64,000 bases of DNA from Herbidospora yilanensis (GTDB lineage: Bacteria > Actinomycetota > Actinomycetes > Streptosporangiales > Streptosporangiaceae). Numbering within the stretch: the first letter of the stretch is position 1; every line of letters starts with the position of its first letter. The DNA lies in NCBI RefSeq assembly GCF_001570565.1, contig NZ_BBXE01000032.1, forward strand, positions 62,001 to 126,000, written 5' to 3'. The position numbers and the translations under genes were made by a program. Under the pieces are notes generated by a model. It did not search any database, was not told the DNA's origin, and was given only the letters and a program-made list of their open reading frames with translations. Shown one piece after another: positions 1 through 8,796 of the stretch.

Positions 1-447
1 TATTCGGCCAGCGAGGTGTACGGCCCGGTATACCAGCTCATGGCGCAGCAACTCGCCGAGGTCGGGATCGAGCTGAAGCCGACGCCGCTCGACGACGCCA
101 CCAACAGCGCCCGGCAGGGCGAGGGCGACTACGACTTCGTCTCCTGGGCGGTGACCCGGGGCGACCCCTCGGTCCTGGCCAGCGTGTATCCGGTGAAGAG
201 CGCGAACCCGCTGCGGCGTGCCAAGCCGGACGGGGTGGACAGCACGATCGCCCGCATCGCCACCGTGGTCGACCCCGCCGAGCGCGCCCAAGCCGTGTCG
301 GACGCGGCGGAGGCGATCCTGTCCGCCGGGCACGGGATCCCGCTCTTCGAGCAGGCGGCGTCGATCGGGATCGCGGAGAAGGTGACCGGCATCCGTCTCG
401 ACGCGTCGGGACGGGCCATCTTCCAGGACGCGGAGGTCGGGGCATGA
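1..447 (+). CDS. Peptide-type ABC transporter substrate-binding protein, C-terminal part (5' end outside window)
   Basis: The reading frame is open from the first base, so the gene starts before the window; 148 codons are visible. The fragment reads like the last third of family 5 (oligopeptide/nickel/dipeptide) binding proteins: a helix with VYQLMAQQLAEVGIEL, then a YDFVSWAVTRGDPS segment typical of the lobe that closes over the ligand. The stop overlaps the next start by 4 bp (ATGA). Four more genes follow, two of them DppB/DppC-type permeases and one a double ATPase, so this is the extracytoplasmic receptor of that importer. The ligand cannot be told from this part. The signal peptide and lipobox would lie outside the window. 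Confidence 0.85.
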   Translation, partial: YSASEVYGPVYQLMAQQLAEVGIELKPTPLDDATNSARQGEGDYDFVSWAVTRGDPSVLASVYPVKSANPLRRAKPDGVDSTIARIATVVDPAERAQAVSDAAEAILSAGHGIPLFEQAASIGIAEKVTGIRLDASGRAIFQDAEVGA

Positions 448-1622
448 CCTGGAACGACTTCGGCACGGGCCGTGCGGTGGACCCCGCGGCCTTCGTCGCG
501 GCGGCGGCCACGCTGCTGGAATCCGCGATCGCCGCCACCGGCGGCGGCGAGGCCACCCGGGCCGACTTCGTCGCGGGGCTCGAGGCGAGCCTCAGCACGT
601 CCGGTCCCTACGCGACGCTGCGCCTGGACGCCGGTCTCGTCGACCAGGACGTCAGGACCGAGCTGCGCGAGAACACGAACGCGGTGTCCGAGGTGGTCCT
701 GGACCTGGTGCGGACCACGTCCGGCACGCCGGGACCGCTGGACGTCCACAGCAGTTGCGTGGGCTACTCCTGGACTCCCCCGGTGGCCGAACGGCTCATC
801 GGGGGTGCGAACCTGCATGGCGCGCGCAACCTCTACAACGAGTGGCTCTGGCAGCTCGTCCTGCTGCGGGACGCCCTCATCCCGTTCATCGACCCGGCGC
901 GGGTGCGGCTGCTCGCCGACGCCGACGGGCTGACCAGGCTCCAGGACGCCCGCGACTGGTTCGCCGTCCAGGCGATGACCAGGAGGATCGCCCATGCGGC
1001 GATCGTGCGGTTCGCGGCCGAGGCCGTGACGGGCAGGCCCGCCGCCGAGGCCTACGGGTTCCAGCACGGCGGCGCGGTGGTGCTGCCACCGATCGCCTTC
1101 GACGGGGATCTTCTCGGCCCGGCCTACCTGCTGGATCGGCGTGAGGGAACGCTGGTCCCCGAGGACGTCGCCTATTTCGTGTACGGGGGCGAGGAGGCTT
1201 CGGGCCCGCTGTCCGCTCCTACCCGGGAGCTCGGCGACATCGAGGTGGTCAGCCTGACCGACCGGCTGGTGCCCGGTCCGGCGGGTCCTGGCGCCACCCG
1301 CACGCTCAGCCTGGTGGTGGGCTTCGACGGCCACGAGTGGGCGGCCGATCTCGGGCGCGCGCTGCGCGGCCACCGGTACGCCGGTCGCCCGGCCGCTCCG
1401 GGAGACGGACCGGCCGGTTCCGCTGTGGCCGGCGCCTGGTCGGGGTGCGCGGTGCTGAAACAGGACGGGGAGGTGGCGGTGCCCGAGGGCGGCGTCATCC
1501 CGACCGGCGGTCAGCGCGCCCTGACCCTCGCGCTGCTCGGACGGCTCCGGCCGGGCAACGTGGTGCTCTACACCGGCCAGGAGGTCGGCGGGCAGCCGAT
1601 CCTGCTGGACATCCGGGGCTGA
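444..1622 (+). CDS. Unrecognised 392-aa protein embedded in a peptide-type ABC operon
   Basis: I do not recognise this family. The 392-aa protein has no signal peptide and no clear membrane segment. The N-terminal half is helical, and residues roughly 90-135 hold a distinctive stretch (VHSSCVGYSWTPP, then NLYNEWLWQLVLLRDALIPF). The C-terminal half is Gly/Pro rich with beta-like strands. It overlaps the binding-protein gene by 4 bp and ends 1 bp before the first permease, so it is translated with the importer. That position suggests either processing of the imported substrate or assistance to the transporter, but this is only inferred from context. It is not an ATPase, permease or binding protein. 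Confidence 0.75.
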   Translation: MTWNDFGTGRAVDPAAFVAAAATLLESAIAATGGGEATRADFVAGLEASLSTSGPYATLRLDAGLVDQDVRTELRENTNAVSEVVLDLVRTTSGTPGPLDVHSSCVGYSWTPPVAERLIGGANLHGARNLYNEWLWQLVLLRDALIPFIDPARVRLLADADGLTRLQDARDWFAVQAMTRRIAHAAIVRFAAEAVTGRPAAEAYGFQHGGAVVLPPIAFDGDLLGPAYLLDRREGTLVPEDVAYFVYGGEEASGPLSAPTRELGDIEVVSLTDRLVPGPAGPGATRTLSLVVGFDGHEWAADLGRALRGHRYAGRPAAPGDGPAGSAVAGAWSGCAVLKQDGEVAVPEGGVIPTGGQRALTLALLGRLRPGNVVLYTGQEVGGQPILLDIRG

Positions 1623-1623
1623 C

Positions 1624-2541
1624 ATGGTCCGGTTCGTGGCGCGCCGCCTGCTGCAGGCGGTGGCGGTGGTGCTGGCGGCGTACACGCTGACTTTCGCCGT
1701 GTTCTCGGTTCTTCCCGCCGATCCGGTACGGATCATGATGGGCCCGGAGAACACGCGGGACGAAGCGCAGGTGGCCGCGCTGCGCGCCGAATACGGCCTG
1801 GACCGCCCCGTGGCCGAACGCTACGCCGACGGGGTCCTCGGCATCCTGCGCGGTGACCTCGGCACGTCGTTCCAGACCGGGCGGGACGTCGGCGCGACGA
1901 TCGCCGAGGCGGCGCCGCGCACGTTCGCGCTGGCGGGGGCCGCGTTGTCGCTGGCGATACCAGCCGGCTTCCTGATCGCCTGGACGGCCGCCCACACCCG
2001 GCGGTTGTGGCTGCGCCGCCTGCTCGCGGCGCTGCCCGGCCTGTCGTTGTCGGTGCCGACCTTCTGGCTCGGGCTGATGCTGTTGCAGGCGTTCTCGTTC
2101 GGGCTGCCGTGGTTCCCCGCGCGGGGTGGTCTGGTGTTGCCCGCCGTGACGCTGGCGGTGCCGTCGTCGGCGTTCGTGGCGCAGGTGCTGCTCGAACGGC
2201 TGACCGCCGAGATGCGGCAGCCCTATGTGGAGACCGCGCGGGCCAAGGGCGCGTCGCGGGCGCGGGCGGTGACGGCGCACGCGCTGCGCAACGCCGCCAT
2301 GCCGGCGCTGACGATGGCCGCGCTGCTGGTCGGCTGGCTGGTGTCGGGGTCGGTCGTGGTGGAGACGGTATTCGCCCGCAACGGGCTCGGCCGGCTGATC
2401 GAGTCGGCGGTCGCGACCCGGGACCTGCCCCTGTTGCAGGGCCTGGTCGTGGCGGCGACGGCGGCGGTCACGCTGCTCACGCTCACCGTGGACGTGGCGC
2501 ACCCGCTGGTGGACCCCCGGCTGCGGGAGCGTGCCGCGTGA
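1624..2541 (+). CDS. ABC transporter permease, DppB type
   Basis: Inner-membrane subunit (305 aa) of the peptide/nickel-type importer. It starts MVRFVARRLLQAVAVVLAAYTL, the usual DppB opening with one transmembrane helix, then an extracytoplasmic loop with the family sequence LPADPVRIMMGPENT and further membrane helices. The cytoplasmic EAA coupling loop is seen as YVETARAKGASRARAVTAHA near residue 200. The length is normal for the family. The gene starts one base after the previous stop, and its stop overlaps the GTG of the next permease by 4 bp. Confidence 0.92.
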   Translation: MVRFVARRLLQAVAVVLAAYTLTFAVFSVLPADPVRIMMGPENTRDEAQVAALRAEYGLDRPVAERYADGVLGILRGDLGTSFQTGRDVGATIAEAAPRTFALAGAALSLAIPAGFLIAWTAAHTRRLWLRRLLAALPGLSLSVPTFWLGLMLLQAFSFGLPWFPARGGLVLPAVTLAVPSSAFVAQVLLERLTAEMRQPYVETARAKGASRARAVTAHALRNAAMPALTMAALLVGWLVSGSVVVETVFARNGLGRLIESAVATRDLPLLQGLVVAATAAVTLLTLTVDVAHPLVDPRLRERAA

Positions 2542-3344
2542 GGTTCGCCCGGCGGCTCGGCGTCCTGCCGTCCGCCCTGGTGCTGCTGGCGGCCGCGGTC
2601 GCGGCGCTCGCGCCCGGCCTGTTCTCGACCGCCGATCCGGTGCGCGGCGACCTCGGCGAACGGCTGCTGCCGCCTGGGGCCGGGCATCTGTTCGGTACGG
2701 ACGAGCTGGGCCGGGACCTGTTCAGCAGAGTCGTCCACGGGTCGGCCGCCTCGCTCCAGGCCGCCGCCATCGCGGTGGGCATCGCGGTGCTCACCGGCGC
2801 GATGATCGGGCTGGTGGCGGGGACCGCCGGAGGGCGGCTGGACGGCCTGATCATGCGCGGGGTGGAGGTGCTGCTCGCTGTGCCGTCGTTCCTGCTGGTC
2901 CTGGTCGTGGTGGCGGTGCTCGGTCCGGGCACCCGGGAGGTGGCCGTCGGGGTCGGCGTGTCGGCGGCGGCGGTGTTCGCCCGCGTCATGCGCGCCGAGG
3001 TCGTCCGGGTACGCGGGTCGGCATACGTCGAGGCCGCCGCGGTGAGCGGGACCGGACGGGCCGCGACTCTGCTGACCCACGTGCTGCCCAACGCGTCAGG
3101 GCCGCTCGCCGCGCTCGCGACGCTGGAGCTGGGCAACGCCGTCCTGACCGTGGCGTCGCTGGGTTTCCTCGGTTTCGGGGCGCTGCCCCCGGCGCCCGAA
3201 TGGGGATCGCTGATCAGCGCGGGGCGTCCCTACCTGGCCTCGGCGTGGTGGCTGACGACCGTGCCGGGTCTGGTCATCGTCGCCGTGGTGCTCGCGGTCA
3301 ACCACCTCGGACATGTGCTGCGCACCCGATCGGAGCGACGATGA
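2538..3344 (+). CDS. ABC transporter permease, DppC type
   Basis: Second membrane subunit (268 aa). The start is a GTG at 2538 whose bases overlap the TGA of the upstream permease; an upstream extension in this frame is only the shadow of the previous gene. After one helix comes the family signature HLFGTDELGRDLFSRVVHG, and the EAA loop is YVEAAAVSGTGRAATLLTHV. The stop overlaps the ATG of the ATPase gene by 4 bp. It pairs with the DppB-type subunit to form the channel. Confidence 0.92.
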   Translation: MRFARRLGVLPSALVLLAAAVAALAPGLFSTADPVRGDLGERLLPPGAGHLFGTDELGRDLFSRVVHGSAASLQAAAIAVGIAVLTGAMIGLVAGTAGGRLDGLIMRGVEVLLAVPSFLLVLVVVAVLGPGTREVAVGVGVSAAAVFARVMRAEVVRVRGSAYVEAAAVSGTGRAATLLTHVLPNASGPLAALATLELGNAVLTVASLGFLGFGALPPAPEWGSLISAGRPYLASAWWLTTVPGLVIVAVVLAVNHLGHVLRTRSERR

Positions 3345-4855
3345 CACCCCTGCTGGCCGTCCACGGCCTGACCGTGCGCTACGGGCGGGACCGGCCCGCC
3401 GTGGCCGGCGCCGATCTCACGGTGGAGGCGGGGCAGATCGTGGCGGTGGTCGGCGAGTCGGGGTCGGGCAAGTCGACGCTCGCGCACGCACTGGCCGGCC
3501 TGCTGCCTGACACGGCCACGACGACCGGCGGTGTGATCACCTTCGGCGGCGAGCGGATCGATGGCCTGCGGGAACGCGGGTGGCGGCGGCTGCGCGGACG
3601 GCGGATCGCGTTCGTCCCGCAGGACCCGGGAACCGCGCTCAACCCGCTGATGACCGTGCGTGCCCAGCTCGCCGAGGCGCTGCGGCTGGCCGGGACGCCG
3701 CGGCCCGGCCGGGACGCACTCGAAGACGCGCTCGCCCGGGTGGGCATCCCTGACCCGGCGGAGGTGCTCGGCCGCTACCCGCACCAGCTCTCCGGCGGCT
3801 TCCGGCAGCGGGTGCTGCTGGGCATGGCACTGGCCGGACGGCCCGAGTTGCTGATCGCCGACGAGCCGACCTCCGCGCTCGACACCACGGTGCAGAAGAC
3901 CGTGCTCGACCTGATTCAGCAGGTCGCGGTCAGGGACGGCACCAGCATCCTGCTGATCACCCACGACCTGGGGGTCGCGGCGGACCGCGCCGACCGGGTG
4001 GCCGTCATGACCGAGGGCCGGGTGGTGGAGGAAGGCCCGGCGGGGCGGGTGCTCGGACGGCCGGAGGCCGCGTACACCCGACTGCTTCTCGACTCGGCGC
4101 CCCGGCCGCTGACCGGGCCCGCGCCGCCCGAGGGCGAGCCGCTGCTGGCGGTCCGCGACCTGCGCAAAGTGTTTCCTGACGGCAAGGTCGCGGTCGACGG
4201 TGTGTCGTTCTCCCTGACCAGGGCGGGCGCGTTCGGGCTGGTCGGCGCGTCGGGGTCGGGCAAGTCGACCGTCGCCCGCATGATCACCGCATTGATCGAG
4301 CCGACCGCCGGGAGCGTGCTGCTGGACGGGGCTCCGGTGCGGGCCGGGCGGGTGCAGTTCGTCACGCAGAATCCCTACACGTCGCTCGACCCACTGTGGA
4401 GCGTGGGCCGGATCATCGCCGAACCGCTGCGCGCCACCGGTGGGGCGGACCGCAGGGCCCAGGTGCGCCGCCTGCTGGAGGAGGTCGCGCTGCCGCCCGA
4501 GGTCGCCCGGCGGCGGCCCTCGGCGCTGTCCGGGGGGCAGCGCCAGCGGGTCGCCATCGCCCGTGCGCTGGCGCCCTCACCCGACCTGATCGTGCTCGAC
4601 GAGCCGGTCTCCGCCCTGGACGCGGTGACGCAGGCGCAGATCCTGGCCCTGTTGCGCCGGCTCAGGGACAGCCGCGGCATGAGCTCGCTGCTCATCTCGC
4701 ACGACCTGGCCGTGGTGGCGGCCGTCGCGGAGCGGCTCGCGGTGATGCGGGACGGCCGGATCGTCGAATCCGGCCCGACCGCCGACGTGCTGGCCTCCCC
4801 CGAGGCGTCGTTCACCCGTGATCTGCTCGCCGCGATCCCGGGGCGCGGCCGATGA
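3341..4855 (+). CDS. ABC transporter double ATP-binding protein (DppD-DppF fusion type)
   Basis: This 504-aa protein holds two nucleotide-binding domains in one chain. Domain 1 has Walker [10 protein letters not shown] (about 39-47), signature LSGGFRQR (150-157), Walker B LIADEP (171-176) and the switch His at about 208. Domain 2 has Walker [10 protein letters not shown] (about 302-310), LSGGQRQR and [10 protein letters not shown]. It therefore supplies both ATPase sites for the importer and makes a separate DppF unnecessary. The start ATG overlaps the permease stop. Its last 44 bp overlap the 3' end of the hydrolase gene on the opposite strand. Confidence 0.93.
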   Translation: MTPLLAVHGLTVRYGRDRPAVAGADLTVEAGQIVAVVGESGSGKSTLAHALAGLLPDTATTTGGVITFGGERIDGLRERGWRRLRGRRIAFVPQDPGTALNPLMTVRAQLAEALRLAGTPRPGRDALEDALARVGIPDPAEVLGRYPHQLSGGFRQRVLLGMALAGRPELLIADEPTSALDTTVQKTVLDLIQQVAVRDGTSILLITHDLGVAADRADRVAVMTEGRVVEEGPAGRVLGRPEAAYTRLLLDSAPRPLTGPAPPEGEPLLAVRDLRKVFPDGKVAVDGVSFSLTRAGAFGLVGASGSGKSTVARMITALIEPTAGSVLLDGAPVRAGRVQFVTQNPYTSLDPLWSVGRIIAEPLRATGGADRRAQVRRLLEEVALPPEVARRRPSALSGGQRQRVAIARALAPSPDLIVLDEPVSALDAVTQAQILALLRRLRDSRGMSSLLISHDLAVVAAVAERLAVMRDGRIVESGPTADVLASPEASFTRDLLAAIPGRGR

Positions 4856-5660
4856 CCTCGGCCACCCCGGCCGGCGCCGCGGCGAAGACGGCGTGCCCCG
4901 CGTGGAGGGTGACCTGGGTGAACGCGGTCACAGGGGCCAGTTCGTCGGCATCCCGGATCATCACGTCCTGGAGCTCGATCGGCAGGGCGCGATCGTGGAG
5001 GGTACGGATGTACGTGCGCGGCACGCTCCCCCAGCGCCCCGCCGTGGCCCCGGTCGGGGTGGAGAGGAACGACAGCGGCTGGTCGGGGGTGAGGGAGGCG
5101 GCCAGCGCCTCGAAATCGGGCCGGTCGAGGTCGCTGAAGTAGGCCGCGTGCAGTTCGTCCTGGTAGGCGGGGTCGGTGCTGCGCGGGTCGAGGCGCACGG
5201 CGCCGATCACCCCCGGGTCGGCCACGAAGAGGCCGCCGCCCAGCGCCGTCTTCGCCTCCGGCAGCGCCAGGTAGGCCCCCGCCGGGCCGCGTGTGGTGGG
5301 GACGAACGCGGTGATGTAGACCAGCGCGGCCACCAGCTCGGGGGCCAGTTCGGCGACCCGGGTGGCGACCGTCCCGCCCATGCTGTGCGCGGCCACGACC
5401 GGCGGCTCGGGGAAGCGGCGCAGCGTGGCCACCACATCGGCCGCGACCTCGTCGAGGCTCAGGCCGGCGAGCGGGGACCTTTCGGTACGCAGCGCGGCGA
5501 GGTCCCTGCTCAGATAGCTCGCCGGAAAGCGGGCCCGGGTGCCGTGGCCAAGCAGGTCGAGGGCCAGGACGCGGTGGCCTCTGGCGGTCAGCTCTCCGGC
5601 GAGCGCCGCGAGGTGCCCGGCGCCGTGCCAGGCTCCGTGGATCAGTACGACGTCATTCAC
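4812..5660 (-). CDS. Alpha/beta hydrolase (esterase-like)
   Basis: 282-aa alpha/beta-hydrolase. It opens with VVLIHGAWHGAGH (oxyanion-hole HGAW), has the nucleophile elbow AHSMGG with Ser93, and a late LHAGHAVF whose His256 is the likely catalytic base. The shape resembles the plant methyl-esterase/hydroxynitrile-lyase-like esterases often found in aromatic catabolism. It starts with GTG and overlaps the end of the upstream hydrolase (5653-6519) by 8 bp, so the two form an operon read from the operator at 6560-6582. The 3' end runs 44 bp into the ABC ATPase gene on the other strand. An ester- or amide-releasing role in feeding the pathway is inferred. Confidence 0.85.
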   Translation of the reverse strand: MNDVVLIHGAWHGAGHLAALAGELTARGHRVLALDLLGHGTRARFPASYLSRDLAALRTERSPLAGLSLDEVAADVVATLRRFPEPPVVAAHSMGGTVATRVAELAPELVAALVYITAFVPTTRGPAGAYLALPEAKTALGGGLFVADPGVIGAVRLDPRSTDPAYQDELHAAYFSDLDRPDFEALAASLTPDQPLSFLSTPTGATAGRWGSVPRTYIRTLHDRALPIELQDVMIRDADELAPVTAFTQVTLHAGHAVFAAAPAGVAEVIGRAPGSRRADHG

Positions 5661-6519
5661 CCTGCTCGACCTCCTGCCAGTTGTCGGTCAGCAGCCGCAC
5701 CAGTTCGGCGGGGCGCTCCTCCGGCACGTAGTGCCCGCACTCTTCGATCCAGCGCGACGACACCTCGGCCACGGCCTCCTGGACCGTGTCGAGCCAGCCG
5801 AGCCCGACGCCGTGTCGCGCGCCCACCACCAGCGCGGGCGTCCGCAGCGGCCCGGCGGCGGACAGTTCCCTGTTGTCGGCGATGTCGGCCGGCAGCGCCC
5901 GGTAGTAGCCCATGGTGGCGCGCACCGCGCCGGGGGCGGCCAGGGCGCGCGCGTAGACGTCCAGGGCCGCGTCGTCGATCGCGTCGGTCACGTACAGGCC
6001 GATCGTGTCGCGGCGGAACATGAACTCCAGGTAGCCGCGCTCACGTCCGGCGAGCAGGAATTCCGGCAGGTCGGGAACCATGTTGAAACCGAAGTGCCAG
6101 GACCCGCCGGTCAACGGGTTCCCGGCGGCGAGGCTGCCGCCGAGCCCGGGGATGCCCGCCTCGACGAACGTCAGGCTGCGCACCGCCTGCGGGTGCAGAG
6201 CGGCGAGCGGGTAGGCGACCTGGCCGCCGACGTCGTGGCCGACGACGTGGTAGCGGTCGTGGCCGAGGGTGGTCATCAGCCGGGCCAGGGTGGCGGCCAC
6301 GGTGCGTTTGTCGCATCCGCCGTCGGGCCGCGAACTGGCCCCGAATCCGGGCAGGTCGGGGGCCACGACGGTGTACCGGCCGGCGAGCAGCGGCACCACC
6401 TCGCGCCAGGCGTGGGCGGTCTGCGGCCATCCGTGGAGCAGCAGGACCGGGGGTCCCTGCCCGGCGACCACGCAGTTGATCACGTGACCCGGGAGCCGGA
6501 CCCTTCGCGGAGAGATCAT
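5653..6519 (-). CDS. Alpha/beta hydrolase of the epoxide hydrolase / dehalogenase type
   Basis: 288-aa hydrolase. HGWPQ (about 29-33) is the oxyanion-hole motif, and the nucleophile elbow is GHDVGG with Asp96 instead of Ser, as in soluble epoxide hydrolases and haloalkane or fluoroacetate dehalogenases. The late ECGHYVPEE supplies the base His. The start is ATG at 6519; an ATG three codons upstream (6528) is equally possible, and longer extensions run into the divergent CaiB gene. It is the first gene of a two-gene operon. The 19-bp inverted repeat lies 43 bp upstream, between this operon and caiB. Confidence 0.85.
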   Translation of the reverse strand: MISPRRVRLPGHVINCVVAGQGPPVLLLHGWPQTAHAWREVVPLLAGRYTVVAPDLPGFGASSRPDGGCDKRTVAATLARLMTTLGHDRYHVVGHDVGGQVAYPLAALHPQAVRSLTFVEAGIPGLGGSLAAGNPLTGGSWHFGFNMVPDLPEFLLAGRERGYLEFMFRRDTIGLYVTDAIDDAALDVYARALAAPGAVRATMGYYRALPADIADNRELSAAGPLRTPALVVGARHGVGLGWLDTVQEAVAEVSSRWIEECGHYVPEERPAELVRLLTDNWQEVEQGE

Positions 6520-6559
6520 GACGACCATGGTGGCGGGCCGGGGCCTGCTCAGGGGGGAC

Positions 6560-6582
6560 GCGTTTCCACTCAGTGGGAACGC
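6560..6582. promoter_or_regulatory. Proposed IclR operator, site 1 (between hydrolase and CaiB operons)
   Basis: Near-perfect inverted repeat with 11-bp arms around one base; the core 19-mer at 6562-6580 is GTTTCCACTCAGTGGGAAC with one G-T mismatch. The same frame (RTTYCC, 7 bases, GGGAAY) recurs at 17165, 18004 and 20832, always just before starts of the catabolic island. It lies 43 bp from the hydrolase start and about 57 bp from the CaiB start, so it could control both divergent operons. Confidence 0.7.
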
Positions 6583-6637
6583 GGCGTTGGGGTGGGGGCC
6601 ATCTGTTCCTACGGTCTTCCTACCGATGGGAGATTGC

Positions 6638-7801
6638 ATGATCGACATGATGAGGGTGCTGAGTTTCTCGCACTTCGTGCAGGGGCCCGCGGCCTCGCAG
6701 TACCTGGCCGATCTCGGCGCCGACGTCGTCAAGGTCGAACCGCCCGGCGGGTCGTGGGAGCGCAGGATCGGCAGCGCGGGAATCAGGGTCGCCGGGCGCA
6801 GTGTGACGTTCCTGGCGGTCAACCGGAACAAACGCTCCATCGCCGTCGACCTCAAGCACCCGGACGCCCTCACTGTGCTCCGCCCGCTGATCGAGCAGGC
6901 GGACGTGCTGCTGGAGAACTACCGGGGCGGCGCGCTGGAGAAACTCGGTCTCGGGTACGAGGCCGTGCGCGCCGTCAAGCCGGACATCATCTACGCCTCG
7001 GCCAGCGGTTGGGGGGCGCGCGGCCCGATGGCCGGCAAGCCGGGGGTCGACCTGCTCGTGCAGGCCAGGACCGGTCTGGTGGACGTCACCGGCGACCGCC
7101 CCACCGCAGCGGGCACGCCCGTGGTCGACCAGCACGGCGCGGCGCTGCTCGCGATGGGGGTGCTGGCGGCGTACGCGCGGAAACTGGCCACCGGCGAGGG
7201 CACGCGGGTCGAGTCGAGCCTGCTCGGCGCCGGGCTGGACCTCCAGGCGGAATCGCTCGCGCTGTACTTCTCGGGCCGCAGGACCGCGACGGACGTGCGC
7301 CGCCCGGCCGAGACGGCCTGCTGGTCGATCGACGCGCCCTACGGCGTCTACCGGCTGCTCGACGCCTCGATCGTGATCGCCCTGAACGGGTCCGAGGACG
7401 ACCTCGGCGACGCGCTCGGGACCCCGGAGCTGGCTGAATACGACCGGCGGGCCCGGCGCGACGAGTACACGGCCGCGCTGGCCGGGGTGCTCGCCGGGAT
7501 GACCTACGCGGAGGCGGCCGCCCGGCTGGAGCCGCGCGGGTTCTGGATCGAGCGGGTGGCCTCCTACGACGACGTGCGCGACGATCCGCAGGTGGCGGCC
7601 GAAGGGCTGCTCGCCGAGTTCCCCGTGGGAGAGGAGCGGGCGACGGTGCTGCGGCACCCGGTCCGCTACGACGGCGAGTATCCCGGCCTGCGCACCGCTC
7701 CCCCCGAGCTCGGCGCGCACACCGTGGAGGTGCTGCGCGCGACCGGGTTCTCCGCTGCCGAGGTCGACGGCTTCCTCGCCGCCGGCGTGGTGTTCGCGTG
7801 A
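6638..7801 (+). CDS. CaiB/BaiF family (class III) CoA-transferase
   Basis: 387-aa class III CoA transferase, which moves CoA between acyl groups through an enzyme-bound anhydride. Family marks are LADLGADVVKVEPPGG near the N-terminus, NRNKRSIAVDLK (about 62-73) and the catalytic Asp138 in GKPGVDLLVQARTG. The length is normal. The chosen ATG follows a GGGAG at 5-base spacing; a longer version would read through the operator. The stop overlaps the GTG of the reductase gene. It is the first gene of a four-gene run with reductase, exporter and the IclR regulator. It implies that a CoA thioester is handled in this pathway; the acyl group is not known. Confidence 0.9.
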   Translation: MIDMMRVLSFSHFVQGPAASQYLADLGADVVKVEPPGGSWERRIGSAGIRVAGRSVTFLAVNRNKRSIAVDLKHPDALTVLRPLIEQADVLLENYRGGALEKLGLGYEAVRAVKPDIIYASASGWGARGPMAGKPGVDLLVQARTGLVDVTGDRPTAAGTPVVDQHGAALLAMGVLAAYARKLATGEGTRVESSLLGAGLDLQAESLALYFSGRRTATDVRRPAETACWSIDAPYGVYRLLDASIVIALNGSEDDLGDALGTPELAEYDRRARRDEYTAALAGVLAGMTYAEAAARLEPRGFWIERVASYDDVRDDPQVAAEGLLAEFPVGEERATVLRHPVRYDGEYPGLRTAPPELGAHTVEVLRATGFSAAEVDGFLAAGVVFA

Positions 7802-8796
7802 GCGGGCGGGCGTTGGTCTGCACCCGGCTCGGCGGGCCCGAAGATCTTGAGCTGGCCGACGTCGCGACCCCCGAGCCGGGGCCGGGGGAAGTGGTGGTCG
7901 CGGTCAGCCATGTGGGGTTGAACTTCCACGACACCCTGATCATCGCGGGCACTCATGTGGTGAAGCCGGAGCCGGTGTTCTCTCCCGGCAGCGAATACGC
8001 CGGCACGGTCGCGGCCGTCGGCGAAGGAGTCCTGTCCGTACGGCCCGGCGACCGCGTGGCGGGCAACGAGGAGTTCGGCTGCGCCCGTGACGCCGTGGTG
8101 GTGAGGGCCGACAGGGTCAGCCTGCTTCCCGCCCACGTCACCGACCGGCAGGCCGCGGCGATCCTGGTCGCCTACTCGACCGCCTATCACGCGCTCGTCC
8201 AGCGGGCCGGACTGCGGGCCGGTGAGACACTCGCCGTGCTCGGCGCGGCGGGCGGGGTCGGCTCCGCCGCCGTGGACGTGGGCAGGCTTCTCGGCGCTCG
8301 GGTGATCGCGGGCGCGTCGACACCGGAGCGGGCCGAGGCGGCCCGGCGGCACGGCGCGCACGCGACCTTCTCCTACGACGACCCCCGCGACGCCAAGACC
8401 ACGATCAAGGAGCTGACCGGGGGCGAGGGCGCCGACGTGGTGTTCGACCCGGTGGGCGGCGCGGTCGCGGAGTCCGCCGTGCGGGCCGTCGCGTGGGGCG
8501 GGAGGTATCTCGTGGTCGGGTTCGCCTCGGGGGGCATTCCGCGCGTCGCGCTGAACATCCCGCTGGTCAAGGGCGCCTCGGTGGTCGGAGTGTTCTGGGG
8601 GGAGTTCGTCCGGCGCGACCGGGCGGCCCAGGAGCGGAACCTCCACGAGATCTTCGACTGGGCCGGGGCGGGGCGGCTGCGCCACCACATCCACGACGTG
8701 CTCCCGCTTGAAGAAGGGCCGCGTGCGCTGCGCGAACTGGCCGACGGGCGGGTCCGGGGCAAGCTGCTGCTTCGTGCGGGCGGTCCGGCGGGATGA
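7798..8796 (+). CDS. Zinc-independent medium-chain reductase (NADPH:quinone oxidoreductase family)
   Basis: 332-aa medium-chain dehydrogenase/reductase. The GroES-like N-terminal domain holds VGLNFHDTLIIAG and no zinc ligand set. The Rossmann NADPH site is LGAAGGVGSAAVDVG near residue 150, followed by the ASTPERAEAARRHGA strand. The closest named groups are quinone oxidoreductase and enoyl reductase-like enzymes. It starts with GTG inside the CaiB stop (GTGA) and ends inside the MFS start (ATGA), so it is translationally coupled on both sides. Reduction of an unsaturated or quinone-like intermediate is inferred. Confidence 0.87.
   Translation: MSGRALVCTRLGGPEDLELADVATPEPGPGEVVVAVSHVGLNFHDTLIIAGTHVVKPEPVFSPGSEYAGTVAAVGEGVLSVRPGDRVAGNEEFGCARDAVVVRADRVSLLPAHVTDRQAAAILVAYSTAYHALVQRAGLRAGETLAVLGAAGGVGSAAVDVGRLLGARVIAGASTPERAEAARRHGAHATFSYDDPRDAKTTIKELTGGEGADVVFDPVGGAVAESAVRAVAWGGRYLVVGFASGGIPRVALNIPLVKGASVVGVFWGEFVRRDRAAQERNLHEIFDWAGAGRLRHHIHDVLPLEEGPRALRELADGRVRGKLLLRAGGPAG

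Noticed and set aside
129-1754. 541-codon minus-strand frame across the start of the ABC operon
   Set aside because: It lies antisense to two well-supported coupled genes and shows no recognisable domain.
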